From Prorocentrum cordatum (taxonomy: Eukaryota; Sar; Dinophyceae; Prorocentrales; Prorocentraceae), in NCBI GenBank assembly GCA_963575745.1, contig CAUYUJ010006557.1:1107001-1171000 (forward strand): a stretch of 64,000 nt of DNA. Direction: 5' to 3'. Below are positions 40,581-51,229 of this stretch, piece by piece. A program made the position numbers and the translations under genes. The notes beneath the pieces were generated by a model. The model made no database searches, had not been told where the DNA came from, and saw nothing but the letters and a program-made list of their open reading frames with translations. The number at the start of each line of letters is the position of its first letter. Within the stretch, counting starts at the first letter, position 1.

Positions 40581-41450
40581 CCGAGGCCCGCGCGCGACGC
40601 ATACTGCCAAACAGTGCTGTTGCAGTTTGCGGCGGATTCACCGGAACCGCCAGGCCGATCGCCGCCCACGGACACGGGGGAGGCGCTTCGCTGCAAGTCT
40701 TCGCCTCCTGCCCCGTCAGGGCCATCGCTGCATGCGCGGGCGGACCGCGCCGGGACAGGCAGACCGCGCGGGGATCGATAAAGGTAACCGTTTGCAAAGT
40801 AGTGGCGGTGGGGACGATTAGGATGACGACGGTGGCGATCAGGATGATGTACGTGCGTACGTATAGTCGACGCGAAAAGAATGATGGTGATGATGATAAT
40901 GATGATAACGACGGTGATGAGGACATTCCTTTGACGACGGCAGCGATGAGGATCGCGGGCGCGCACACCTGCATGCATGCAAATCGGTGTAGCGCGCACA
41001 AGCCCGTACGCATGCAAGTCTGAACGGGGCGCAAACGAAACAGACTTGGCACGATTGGCCCGTCATCGATCGTACCTTTCGTTTATTTCTATTTCTCGGC
41101 TAACGGCTGTTTCCTGGGGGGGGGGTCGGGCGGGTGGGTAACGGTAACGGCGGCCGCAGCGTGCGCCCGCCAGGGTGCGTCCGCGCCACCGGCGCATCCA
41201 TCGCTTCTGTGCACCGCGCTCCCCGTGCACACGACGACGACGGTTGCGAGTGCCACAACACGTTTGTGAGCACCAATGCGTGCCGTTCAGACCACGCCAT
41301 GCCTGTGAGCACAGCGCCATACCTGCGCGGGGTCCGCTCCAAGCATGCAGGGGGGTACCAGCCCCCCCCCCCCCCGAGCACGATCGTCAGCGTTACCAAA
41401 AGGGTGAGGGGGGGCCGGGTAACGAGCGCTACGCCAGAAAAAGAAAACCT
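40581..41450. other. GAT-rich patch, otherwise nothing recognised
   Basis: GATGATGATAATGATGATAACGACGG stretch at about 40845-40930 and a 13-base C run at 41363. No gene. Confidence 0.4.
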
Positions 41451-41611
41451 TTCAAGGGGCCCAGGGACACACAAATAAATACACACAAAGAAAAGGATTC
41501 CCCACATGTTTCCAGATGTTTGGGGTTTTCGTCTTCCCCCCCACTTCCATATTGTCCCATATCTTCTGGGAATCGACGATGAATTGTGTCTGTGTTTTTC
41601 CTTCCCTCCTG
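41451..41611 (+). mobile_element. Short 5-bp-TSD element, copy 2
   Basis: 161 bp, same orientation as copy 1, with CAAGGGGCCCAGGGACACAC at the left and CCTTCCCTCCTG at the right. Flanked by AACCT (41446-41450 and 41612-41616). Confidence 0.8.
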
Positions 41612-41671
41612 AACCTCGCATGTCGTTCAACTGGAAGGATGCGGGGGCGGCTCCTTGCACAAAACTGGGTA

Positions 41672-41852
41672 CTCCAGATTTCGTAATAAAGAGAGGGGGG
41701 TCTCATTTCGGGGGGGGTCTCTTCCAGGCTATCTTGGAGGGCCTGGGGGGGTCTGGGGACGATGTTTTGGAGGGTTCTCCCATGGGGGGGGGGTCTGAAA
41801 TGGCTTGTCTTGGAGGGTCCAGACCCCCTCCCTTTTATTACGAAATCTGGAG
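41672..41852 (-). mobile_element. Tc1/mariner-type MITE, copy 4
   Basis: 181 bp, same orientation as copy 3. Flanked by TA (CTGGGTA before, TACCACC after). Both ends CTCCAGATTTCGTAATAAA or its complement. Confidence 0.9.
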
Positions 41853-41999
41853 TACCACCTGAGTGGCAGGCCCACCGGGCGCTCGTCACGCAAAAAAAGA
41901 TCGCTATTCCGCAGTGGAAGAGCATCCGTGCAGGAATGAGGGAGGGGGGCCTCGGACGGGAGGGTGGCCTGCAGCATCGCTGATGCATCCCAGGTGGAC

Positions 42000-42150
42000 T
42001 TTGCTCTGGTCCTTCTTCTGATCCTCCCCCTTCCTGACCTTCCTGACCTTCCTGATCCTCCTGATCCTCCCGATTCTTCCTGATCATCCTGATCCTTCCT
42101 GGCCTTCCTGGCCTTCCTGATCCTCCTTGTCTTCTTCTGATCCTTCCTGA
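42000..42150. repeat. CTTCCTGATCCTCCTGATCC degenerate repeat
   Basis: About twelve CCTGATCCTC/CCTGACCTTC-type words of 9-12 bp in tandem. Confidence 0.85.
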
Positions 42151-42504
42151 CGCTGACGCCGCGAGCGGACCCTAGCAAGCTCCGATGCCCTCAAGAACCC
42201 CGTCCTCAGCCAACGCTGAGGGCAAGGGAAAGGTCCCCTTTGAAATGGAGACGAGGGCGATGACGACACATGCTAATATTTCTAGACAGTCACGCGGCGG
42301 CACTGCCGCACCCTCGAGGATGGACAGAACCCCCTTTAGTATAACGTGGTTTAGTGAAAACGACCTCGGGCCCAAACCTGGCGGCCGCAAGCCTGCAAAA
42401 TGACGGCCGCGGCTCCCTCTCGAGAACCGAAAATGGACAATTCACTAATCGACGTGTCAGGGTGGGGGCTCTGCCCACCCCCGACACCCGTAGGTTGTAT
42501 TGCA
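42151..42504. other. No recognised gene
   Basis: Unique-looking sequence without a supported frame. Confidence 0.4.
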
Positions 42505-43140
42505 AACCTCCTCCTTTCCTCCTCCTCCTCAGCCTCCTTTCCCCCTCGCCTTCAGGATCGGGCCTCGGGCCTCTCTTGGGGCGCGCGCCGCCCAGGCTCC
42601 TCAGGCGGAGCCAGCCGTCGCCCGTTGCTAGGAGGGCGCCCCAAGAGGCCCAGAGGGCCTCTCGGGCCTCGATTCTCCTCCTCCTCCTCCTCCTCCTCCT
42701 CCTTCTCCTGCTCCTGCTCGATCCATAATCCTCCGCCTCCTCCGCGATCCTCCTCTCAGGTACTCCATCCTATCCTGGGATTTCGATCTCGATGCTCCTC
42801 CTCCTCCTGCTCCTGCTCCTCCTCTTCCTCCTCGATCCTCCCCCTCGATCCTCCTCCTCGATCCTCCTCCGCCTGCTCCTCGTCCTCCTCCTCCTCCTCC
42901 TCCTCTTCCTCCTCCTCCTCCTTCTCCCCCCACTCTTCCTCCTCCCTCCTCCTTCTCCTCCTCCTCTTCCTCCTCCTCCTCCGCCTCCTGCTCCTCATCA
43001 TCCTCCTGCTCCTCCTGCTGTTCCTCCTCCCTATTTTCCTCTTCCTCCTCCTCTCCTCCTCCTCCTCCTCCTCCTCCTCCTCCTCTTCCTCCTCCTCCTC
43101 CTCCTGCTCCTCCTCCTCCTCCTCCTCTTCCTCCATTCTC
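42505..43140. repeat. (CTC)n tracts
   Basis: CTCCTCCTC blocks at 42515-42550, 42670-42720 and 42795-43135 with CGATC and TGC interruptions. Confidence 0.95.
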
Positions 43141-43404
43141 GATGATCCATCCTCGATCGTCCTCCTCCTTCGCGATCCCCGAAAGGAGCAGACGACCTGA
43201 TGGCCCGTGGCATCGATCATGGGGGAACCACTGTCGCCGGCGCAGGTATCCCGAGGGCGGCTGAAATCCGCCGCGCCGGCGCAGAGCTGCTGGTCCAGGT
43301 TGATGGCTGCGCCCTCCGAATACCTATAAGTCAGAATGAGGGGGCCGACCGGTCATTTCTTGTCCCTGGTTGCGAGGCTGGAGTGAGATTCCGCGGCGCG
43401 GCTT

Positions 43405-43560
43405 GTGCTTGAATTCTCAATTGAGAAAAATAATTGTTGGTGGTCTCCCCTGCCTGGTGCCCCGTCGGTTTTATCAATGAAAGAGCGTTTCTGTTGGGGC
43501 TCGCACCCGTTCTGCTACCAGGGCAGATCTTGGGCCCGGTCTTATATCCTGGTCCCCATA
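43405..43560 (-). repeat. Inverted copy of the AAC-block leader
   Basis: On the minus strand it reads GCGAGCCCCAACAG, TTCATTGATAAAA, GGGGAGACCACCAACAATTA and TCTCAATTGAGAATTCAAG, matching the order of the forward leader at 44855-44985 (GCGCGAGCCCTCGG, CAATGGATAAAA, GGGGACCAACTATAATTA, GAGAATTCAACATC). An AAC/GAC array and the forward downstream module follow at 43562 onward. Confidence 0.6.
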
Positions 43561-44027
43561 GTACAACAACGACGACGACAACAACAATATTTATCGTAAG
43601 ACTGTTCGCTCCTATTTGCTCAAGTACCAATCAATACGTATATCCCAAACCCTCGGTACCCGCCCTCGTCGTCTTCGATCGTACCACCTTGGGGGTATAT
43701 CTTCCTTACCTGCCACGCGTATTTTGTGCAGCCCCCAAAACAAGGGAAGAGTGTACGGGTGGAAAGGGGGATGGAGAAGAATGGAGCACGAGAGAAATTA
43801 GCAAGAGGGGGGCAAGGAGCAGAAAACAAGTGGTAGAACCAGACGGGCAGATCGGGTGAGCAGACACATAGCGGGCAGGTCGCGAAGGTGGGCCCAGGCG
43901 ACAAGGTCGAGCAGGCGGGTTGCTGAAGCGTGGGTCCTGCATGAATCGCGAGGAAGTCTCAAGCGATAGCGCGATTCCCAAGTAGATCATGAGAAGAGCC
44001 AGCGTGTGCCACCAAGGGTATAACATC

Positions 44028-44470
44028 CGAGGCCACAAGGGGCAGCGACGGGGCCGCTGAGGGCACCACAGGGGCCACGACGGGCATCGACGGGGCCACA
44101 AAGGGCGACAGCGGGGCCACGAAGGGCATGCATATGGGACCACGACGGGCGCGAACGTGCGGGGGCCACGAAGGGCATTCGTATACAGGGCCACAAAGGG
44201 CGACAACGGGGCCACTGAGGGCAGCAAAGGGGTCACGAAGGGCAGCGAGGGGGGCACGAAGGGCGACAGCGGGGCCACACATGGCATGCGTATGGGGCCA
44301 CGACGGGCGCGTGCGAGCGGGGGCCACGAAGGGCATTTAATGCGGGGCCACAAAGGGCAGCGACGAGGCCACTGAGGGCAGCAACGGGGCCACGAAGGGC
44401 AGCGAGCAAAGGCGACCGCGAACCAGTGCGGGCAGCGAGGGGCATCGAAAGCAGGCGAAGGGCAGCGAGC
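44028..44470. repeat. GGGGCCACGAAGGGCAGC minisatellite
   Basis: About 18 imperfect units of 21-30 bp (GGGGCCACAAAGGGCGACAAC and variants), with larger internal duplication of ATGGGGCCACGACGGGCGCG at 44129 and 44291. Frames on both strands are open. Confidence 0.88.
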
Positions 44471-44959
44471 GGCGACTGCAATCATTAACGGGTTGGTCGG
44501 GCGGTCAGGCCCAGACAGACGGGCGGGTCGAGCGGGCGGGTCGTTGAAGCGTGAGTCCTGCTTGAACAGTCAGGCAGTATGTAGCGGGAACGCGATTCGT
44601 GAGTGTCGAGAACCGGCATTTGAAAAAAAATGTGACGAAATATCAAGCGAAGCGGTTCGGTGGTAAGTTGCGAAGAAATCAACAGCGAAAGCGCGATTCT
44701 GCAATACATTGTCAGGAAGTATCAGGCGGGAGCCACGATTCGGTGGTAAATTGTCAGGCAGTCCCAAGCGAGAGCGCGATTCTGAAATAAACTGTTCGGA
44801 AATATGAGGCGGGAGCCGTTGTTGCTGTAAACCGGGGGCCAAACACATAGTTTGACCCTCAAGACTTTCCCTGATCCAAACAACAACGCGCGAGCCCTCG
44901 GAGGGGCACTTCAATGGATAAAATACAATGAGCACCGGGCGGGGGGGGGACCAACTATA

Positions 44960-45028
44960 ATTATTCTTCAGAAGTGAGAATTCAACATCAACAACAACAG
45001 CGACGACGACGACGACAACGGCAACGGC

Positions 45029-45068
<40 letters not shown>

Positions 45069-46405
45069 GCAACAATTATCATTATAAGACTGTTTGCTCA
45101 TACTTGCCCGCGTGCCATTCAAAACGAGTCCCCCACACCCTCGATACCCGCCCTTTTCGTATTCGATCACACCCCCTTTAGGGGGGATTATTTCTCTTTG
45201 CGGGGGTCGGCGGGCTTAGACCGGCGGGCGAACCTGAACGGGCGGAGAATCCTTCGTGGGCGTACATGCGCCCGCCAATGGAATTGGTGTGGGCCCAGCA
45301 AAAAGAGGAAGGGAGAGCGGGAGGAAGGGAGGGGAAGGGACGAAGGAAGAGGGACAACGCAAGGAGAGAAGGAACGAAGAGGGGGGCGGTTGATGAGAAG
45401 TAGAGAAACGGGAGGAAGGGAGGGGGAGGGACGAAGGAAGAGGGACAACGCAAGGAGAGAAGGAGCGAAGAGGGGGGCGGTCGATGAGAGGTAGAGAGAG
45501 ACAGAGAGAGAGAGAGAGAAAAACAACAAACAACCATATAAGATAGTTATGCAGAGAGTAAGAGAGGGAAGAGAGAGAGAGAGAGAAAGAGAATGAGGGA
45601 GGAGGCAGGGGAGGGGAGGGAGAAGGGAGGAGAGAGAGGAGGGAAAGGGGATAGGGCAGAGAGGCATAAAGATGAGGGAAGAGAGGAGGGAGAGAAAAGG
45701 GAGGAGAGGAGGGAGGAGGGAAGAGGGAGAGGGAGGAGGAGCAGGAAGGTAAGAGCGTGAACGTTCGAGGAACTCCTAGGCGAAAGCGCCGTTCCTGAAA
45801 CAAGTCTCGGGCGGGAACCCACGACGGGCGGGCGACCCCCTGACGGGCGGGTCGGGCGGGCGGGACATTCAAGCGGGATGCCTGAGTATAGCGAAAGCGC
45901 GATTACGAAATACATTGCGACGGAGTCGTTGACGCAGCGTGTTTCCTGAGCGTCGAAAGCGCGCTTTCTGCATACATTGCATGGCAGTCACAGGCGAGAG
46001 CGCAACTCCATAATAAAATGTGACGGGTCCTCTGGCGGGAGCGGATGTCTTGATTAAGGTGCAAGGGAGTTGTGACTCAAGCGCGAGGAAGCCTCAAGAG
46101 GGGTCGCCGTTCTTGAATAACTTGTGAAAAAATCTCGTATGGGAGCGGGGGTCCTGACGAAATTGCGGCGGGGTCACAGGCAGGAGCACAGATCCTGAGA
46201 AAAGTGTGAAGAATTCTCAGGCGGGAGCGGGGGTCCTGAGTAAATTTGGATGAAGTCTCAGGCTGGAGCCGTTGTTGTTGTAATACGGGGGGGGGGGGGG
46301 GGCAGGGGCCCAGTTTGAGCATCAAGACTTCCCCTGCCAAAAAACAGGGTGCGAGCGCCGAGGGGCACACTTTGATGTAGAAAAACTGTATGCACCGATT
46401 GGGGA
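44960..46405 (+). repeat. AAC-anchored modular block, unit 1
   Basis: Module order: TAATTATTCTTCAGAA; (AAC)n with GAC variants (44985-45075); CATTCAAAACGAGTCCCCCA; GGGGGATTATTTCTCTTTG; GGCGGGCTTAGACCGGCGGG; GGTGTGGGCCCAGCAAAAAG; a GA-rich tract (45300-45745); GAGCGTGAACGTTCGAGGAA; GGGACATTCAAGCGGGATGC; a tandem AAATTGCGAGGAAGTCTCA-type array; then the leader GAGCATCAAGACTTCCCCTG and GTGCGAGCGCCGAGGGGCAC. Confidence 0.88.
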
Positions 46406-47747
46406 TTCAGCAATAATTATTCTTCAGAAATGAGAGTTCAACAGCAACAACATCAACAACACAACAACAATCATCATTCTCAAACGGTTCGCTCTTACTT
46501 GCCCGCGTGTCATTCAAAACGAGTCCCCCACACCCTCGATGTTCGCCATTTGTGTCTTCATTCACACCCCCTGCGGGGGGATTATTACTCTTTGCGGGGG
46601 GCGGCGGGCTTCGACGGGCGGGCAAACCTGAACGGGCGGACAATCCTTCGTGGGCCTACATGCGCTCGCCATTAGAATTGGTGTGGGCCCTGCAAAAAGA
46701 GGAGGGGGAAAACGAGGGAGACTGGGAGGAAGGGAAGGGGAGGGACGAAGGAAGAGGGAAAACGCAAGGAGAGAAGGAGCGAAAAGGGGGGCGGTTGATG
46801 CGAGGCAGAGAGAAAGAGAGAGAGCGAAAGAGAGAGAGAGAGAGAGAGAGAAAATGAAAGACAGATAAAACGGGTAGAGAAAGAGAGAGAGAGAGAGAGA
46901 GGTGAGAGACAGAGAGAGAAAGGGAGAGAGAGAATGAGGGAGGAGGCAGGAGAGGGGAGGGAGAAGGGAGGAGGGAGAGGAGGGAAAGGGGATAGGGCAG
47001 AGAGGAATAAGGATGAGGGAAGAGAGGAGGGAGAGAAAAGGGAGGAGAGGAGGGAGGAGGGAAGAGAGAGAGGGATGGGGAGCAGGAAGGTAAGAGCGTG
47101 AACGTTCGAGGAACTCCTATGCGAAAGCGCCGTTCCTGAAGGAAGTCTCGGGCGGGAGCCCTCGACGGGCGGGCGATCCCCTGACGGGCGGGTCGGGCGG
47201 GCGGGACATTCAAGCGGGATGCCTGGGTATAGCGAAAGCGCGGTTACGAAATACATTGCGACGGAGTCCTTGGCGCAGCGTGTTTCCTGAGCGTCGAAAG
47301 CGCGCTTCCTGCATACATTGCATGGCAGTCACAGGCGAGAGCGCAACTCCATAATAAAATGTGACGGGTCCTCTGGCGGGAGCGGGGGTCTTGATTAAAT
47401 TGCGAGGAAATCTTGGTTCAATTGCGAGGAAGTCTCAAGCGGGAGTGCCGTTCCTGAGTAAATTCGGACGAAGTCTCAGATGGGCGCGGGGGTCCTGACT
47501 AAATTGCGAGGGCGTCACAGGCGGGACCACCGATCCTGAATAAATTAGAAAATCTCAGGAGCGGGGGTCCTGAGTAAATTTGGAAGAAGTCTCCGGCTGG
47601 ATCCGTTGTTGTAAATAGGGGGGGGGGGCGGGGCCAGGGGCCCAGTTCGAGCATCAAGACTTTCCCTGCCAAACAACAAGGTGCGAGCGCTGATGGGGAA
47701 TTTTGATGGAGAAAAAGCAGCATGTACCGGTGATGGGGGGATCAACA
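46406..47747 (+). repeat. AAC-anchored modular block, unit 2
   Basis: Same module order as unit 1: AATAATTATTCTTCAGAAAT, (AAC)n (46440-46475), CATTCAAAACGAGTCCCCCA, GA-rich tract (46700-47085), GAGCGTGAACGTTCGAGGAA, CATTCAAGCGGGATGCCTGG, AAGTCTCAAGCGGGAG repeats and the leader. The GA tract and AAC array lengths differ between units, the other modules much less. Confidence 0.9.
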
Positions 47748-47805
47748 ATAATTCTTCTTCAAAAATGAGAGTTCAACAACAACAACAACAACAATTACTA
47801 GCACG

Positions 47806-48525
47806 TGGGGACACACCGTTCTCACCAGTGCCAGGGTTTTCATAGGAGGCGGGCAATACCCCCACTTTGTGGGGGGGCCGGTTCAAGCTCTACCAAATTT
47901 CCAAACGACTCTTCGCCACCACCCACACCCAGCTTCCCGCCCTATGACGTTCGGACACTTCACTTCGTGGCATGCGGACGACCGTGGCTACTATTCAGGG
48001 CCCCGCGGCCGACGACGACGGCGTGCGCGCGCGAAGAAAAAACGAATGTGTCCCGCATGGTATTATTTGACAGGGATGATGGCCCTGGCAGGTGCGCAAC
48101 CGTTGTTGCAGAAGTTCGAAAAAGTTGCTCGCAAAAGCCCGTTTGACAGAAATGTTTAAAAAGTGTTGGGTTTCCTACGAATCCGCAAGAGCGCGCGGGA
48201 TGAAATTTTGACATTTTTTTTTGAAAAACCATTGGTTTTTTTGATGTTTTTATGTTAAAATCGCTACGAAAACTAAGGTTTTGGAAGGATTTCGTCTTGC
48301 GCGCGCGAATGTCCACTTTACCTTATTTTTTGCAAGGGATTCTTGAAGTTTGGTTATGTTAGAACAAGAAATGTCCACTTTAGCTTATTTTTTGCAAGGG
48401 AAAACCGATCGTAACAACACAACCGGATCCGGACCAACCCGTTTTGCCTGAGACGTCCTCACGAAAATGATGAAAATGAGGCTGCGGCCTAGGCGCGGCG
48501 GGGGGGTCGTGCACCAGGGGCCCCA
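47806..48525 (+). repeat. D module, copy 1
   Basis: About 720 bp, duplicated at 50083-50805. Contains CACCAGTGCCAGGGTTTTCA, GGTTCAAGCTCTACCAAATT, ACACTTCACTTCGTGGCATG and, downstream, TTATGTTAAAATCGCTACG, AAACTAAGGTTTTGGAAGG and CACGAAAATGATGAAAATG. The first 230 bp or so are identical in the two copies by eye; the rest differs by substitutions and indels. Confidence 0.93.
47944..48159 (+). CDS. Duplicated small ORF, copy 1 (71 residues)
   Basis: From ATG: MTFGHFTSWHADDRGYYSG, then the very basic RGRRRRRARAKKKRMCP and WYYLTGMMALAGAQPLLQK, ending KSPFDRNV and a TAA. The frame is also open upstream to 47869 without an ATG. The second copy at 50215 keeps the frame despite a 9-bp in-frame insertion. 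The basic middle could be a nuclear-localisation-like stretch and the second part is mildly hydrophobic. No family recognised. Being inside a tandem repeat, it may be non-coding. Confidence 0.3.
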   Translation: MTFGHFTSWHADDRGYYSGPRGRRRRRARAKKKRMCPAWYYLTGMMALAGAQPLLQKFEKVARKSPFDRNV

Positions 48526-48526
48526 A

Positions 48527-48578
48527 CAATAATTATTCTTTAGAAGTAATAATGTTCAACAACAACAACAACACCACC

Positions 48579-48611
<33 letters not shown>

Positions 48612-48934
48612 CATTATGAGACGGTTCGCTCTTAATTGCCCGCGTGTCATTCAAAACGAGTTCCCCACCCCCTCGATATCCGCCCTTTTTGTCTTCGTAC
48701 ACACCCCCTCTGGGGGGATTCTTTCTCTTCACGGGGGGCGGCGGGCTTAGACCGGCGGGCAAACCTGGCCGGGCGGACAATCCGTACATGTGCCCGCCAT
48801 TAGAATTGGTGTGGGCCCTGCAAAAAGAGGAGGGGGAGAACGAGGGAGAGTGGGAAGAAGGGAAGGGGAGGGACGAATGAAGAGGGAAAAAGCCAGGAGA
48901 GAAGGAGCGAAGAGGGGGGCGGTTGATGAGAGGC

Positions 48935-48973
<39 letters not shown>

Positions 48974-49012
48974 AAGAAAGAACACACAAAAGACATGTAA
49001 GAGAGGTGGAGA

Positions 49013-49064
<52 letters not shown>

Positions 49065-49882
49065 ACAAACAAAAAGAAGGACAGGAGGGAGAAGGCAGGA
49101 CAGGGGAGGAAGAAGGAGGAGGGAGAGAAGGGAGAGGGGATATGGGCAGAGATGCATAAGGATGAGGGAAGAGAGGAGGGAGAGAAAAGGGAGGAGAGGA
49201 GGGAGGAGGGAGAGGGAGGAGGAGCAGGAAGGTAAGAGCGTGAACGTTCGAGGAACTCCTAGGCGAAAGCGCCGTTCCTGAAGGAAGTTTCAGGCGGGGA
49301 CCCACGACGGGCGGGCGATCCCCTGACGGGCGGGTCGGGCGGGTGGGACATTCAAGCGGGATGCCTGAGTATAGCGAAAGCGCGATTACTAAGTACATTG
49401 TTACGGAGTCCTTGGCGCAGCGTGTTTCCTGAGCGTCGAAAGCGCGATTTCTGCATAAATTGCACGGAGGTCACAGGCGAGAGCGCAATTCCTCAATCAA
49501 ATGTTAACAATTATCTGGCGGGAGCGGGGGTCTTGATTAAATTGCGAGGAAGTCTTGATTGAATTGCGAGGAAGTCTCAAGCGGGAGCGCCGTTCCTGTG
49601 TAAATTGTGTGGAAGTCTCAGATGGGCGCGGGGGTCCTGACTAAATTGCGAGGAAGTCACAGGCGGGAGCACCGATCCTTAGTAAATTGCGGGGAAGTCT
49701 CAGGAGCGGGGGTCCTGAGTAAATTTGGAGGAAATCTCAAGCGGGAGCCGTTGTTGCTGTAATCCGGAGGGCCAGGGGCCTGGTTTGAGCACGAAGACAT
49801 TCCCTGTCAAGAAACAGAGTGCGAGCGTCGAGGGGCACACTTTGATTTAGAAAAAAACAATATGCACCGGTGAGAGGGGATC
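48527..49882 (+). repeat. AAC-anchored modular block, unit 3
   Basis: Same module order as units 1 and 2: AATAATTATTCTTTAGAAG, AAC with ACC variants (48555-48610), CATTCAAAACGAGTTCCCCA, GA-rich tract (48825-49230), GAGCGTGAACGTTCGAGGAA, TTCAAGCGGGATGCCTGAG, AAGTCTCA arrays, leader with GAGCACGAAGACATTCCCTG. Confidence 0.9.
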
Positions 49883-49911
49883 AGCAGTAATTATTCTTCA
49901 GGAATGTAACT

Positions 49912-50030
49912 TCAACAACAGCAATAACAACGACAACGACGATGACCACGACAACCACGACAACCACGACAACAACAACAACGGCAGCAACAGCAACAAC
50001 AACAACAACACCACCAACAACAACAACATT

Positions 50031-50066
<36 letters not shown>

Positions 50067-50068
50067 CA
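49912..50068. repeat. (AAC)n array
   Basis: CAACAACAACAAC with GAC, CCACGACAACC and AGC interruptions. Equivalent position to 47776-47793, but roughly ten times longer. Confidence 0.95.
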
Positions 50069-50082
50069 TTTAAGACTGGGGA

Positions 50083-50805
50083 CACTCCGTTCTCACCAGT
50101 GCCAGGGTTTTCATAGGAGGCGGGCAATACCCCCACTTTGTGGGGGGGCCGGTTCAAGCTCTACCAAATTTCCAAACGACTCTTCGCCACCACCCACACC
50201 CAGCTTCCCGCCCTATGACGTTCGGACACTTCACTTCGTGGCATGCGGACGACCGTGGCTACTATTCAGGGCCCCGCGGCCGACGACGACGGCGTGCGCG
50301 CGCGAAGAAAAAACGAATGTGTCCAATATGGTATTATTTGACAGGGATGATGGCCCTGGCATGCGCGCAACCGTTGTTGCAGAAGTTCGAAGCACGTGAA
50401 AAAGTTGCTCGCAAGAGCCCGTTTGACAGAAATGTTGAAAAAATATTGGGTTTCCTCAGAAATCCGCAAGAGCGCGCAAGATGAATGTTTGAAACTTTTT
50501 TTTGAAAAACCATTGGGTTTTTCATGTTTTTATGTTAAAATCGCTACGAAAACTAAGGTTTTGGAAGGATTTCATCTTGCGCGCGCGAGTGTGCACTTCG
50601 TGTCATTTTTTCAAAGGATTCTTGAAGTTTGGTTATGTTAGAACAAGAAATTTCATTTTATAGTGTTTTTTGCAAGGGAAAGCGGGCGTCAACAAAACAA
50701 CCGGATCTGGATGACATCGTTTTACCTGAGACTTCCTCACGAAAATGATGAAAATGTGGCTGCGGCCTAGGCGCGGGGGGGGGGGCGTGCACCAGGGGGC
50801 CCAAC
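50083..50805 (+). repeat. D module, copy 2
   Basis: Second copy of 47806-48525, offset about 2.27 kb, with the same start CCGTTCTCACCAGTGCC and the same end words CCTAGGCGCG and GTGCACCAGGGG. Confidence 0.93.
50215..50484 (+). CDS. Duplicated small ORF, copy 2 (89 residues)
   Basis: Same protein as the ORF at 47944 with Ala to Ile before WYYL, Gly to Cys (ALACAQ), three inserted residues (AREK region, a 9-bp gain) and a Lys codon changed silently. The stop of copy 1 is a Glu codon here, extending the protein by KILGFLRNPQERAR. An overlapping frame (50396-50641) reads FFEKPLGFSCFYVKIATKT, also partly preserved in copy 1. Frame-preserving change hints at coding but is weak evidence from two copies. 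Confidence 0.3.
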   Translation: MTFGHFTSWHADDRGYYSGPRGRRRRRARAKKKRMCPIWYYLTGMMALACAQPLLQKFEAREKVARKSPFDRNVEKILGFLRNPQERAR

Positions 50806-50833
50806 AATAATTATTCTTTAGAATTAATAATGT

Positions 50834-50876
50834 TCAACAGCAACAACAACACCAACACCAACACCAACACCAACAA

Positions 50877-50911
<35 letters not shown>

Positions 50912-50992
50912 ACAACAACAACAACAACAACAGCAACAACAACAACAACAACAACAACAACCACAACCACAACCACGACGACGACGACGAAA
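50834..50992. repeat. (AAC)n array
   Basis: CAACAGCAACAACAACACC repeats after AATAATTATTCTTTAGAATT; the start of a fourth modular unit that then breaks off into unrelated sequence. Confidence 0.95.
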
Positions 50993-51229
50993 CTGTACCC
51001 AGAGCGCTGTCGCCAGGGGACTGAGGTCAATGGCTGTCCGTAAGGAACGACGCTGCACGTAGAGCCCTGGGGGTCGCCCCCCCCCCCCCCCCCAGCCACC
51101 AGCAACCAGCAGCCCAACTGGCTCCTCAAGCTCACCTTGAAACCTGCCAATCCGATGGACCTTGCATACTCGACCCCATGGACGTGCGCTCTCGATGGCA
51201 CATGTGCGCGCCGGCGAGGCGCACAACCT
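50993..51229. other. No recognised gene; poly-C run
   Basis: A 16-base C run near 51079. Nothing else supported. Confidence 0.4.
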
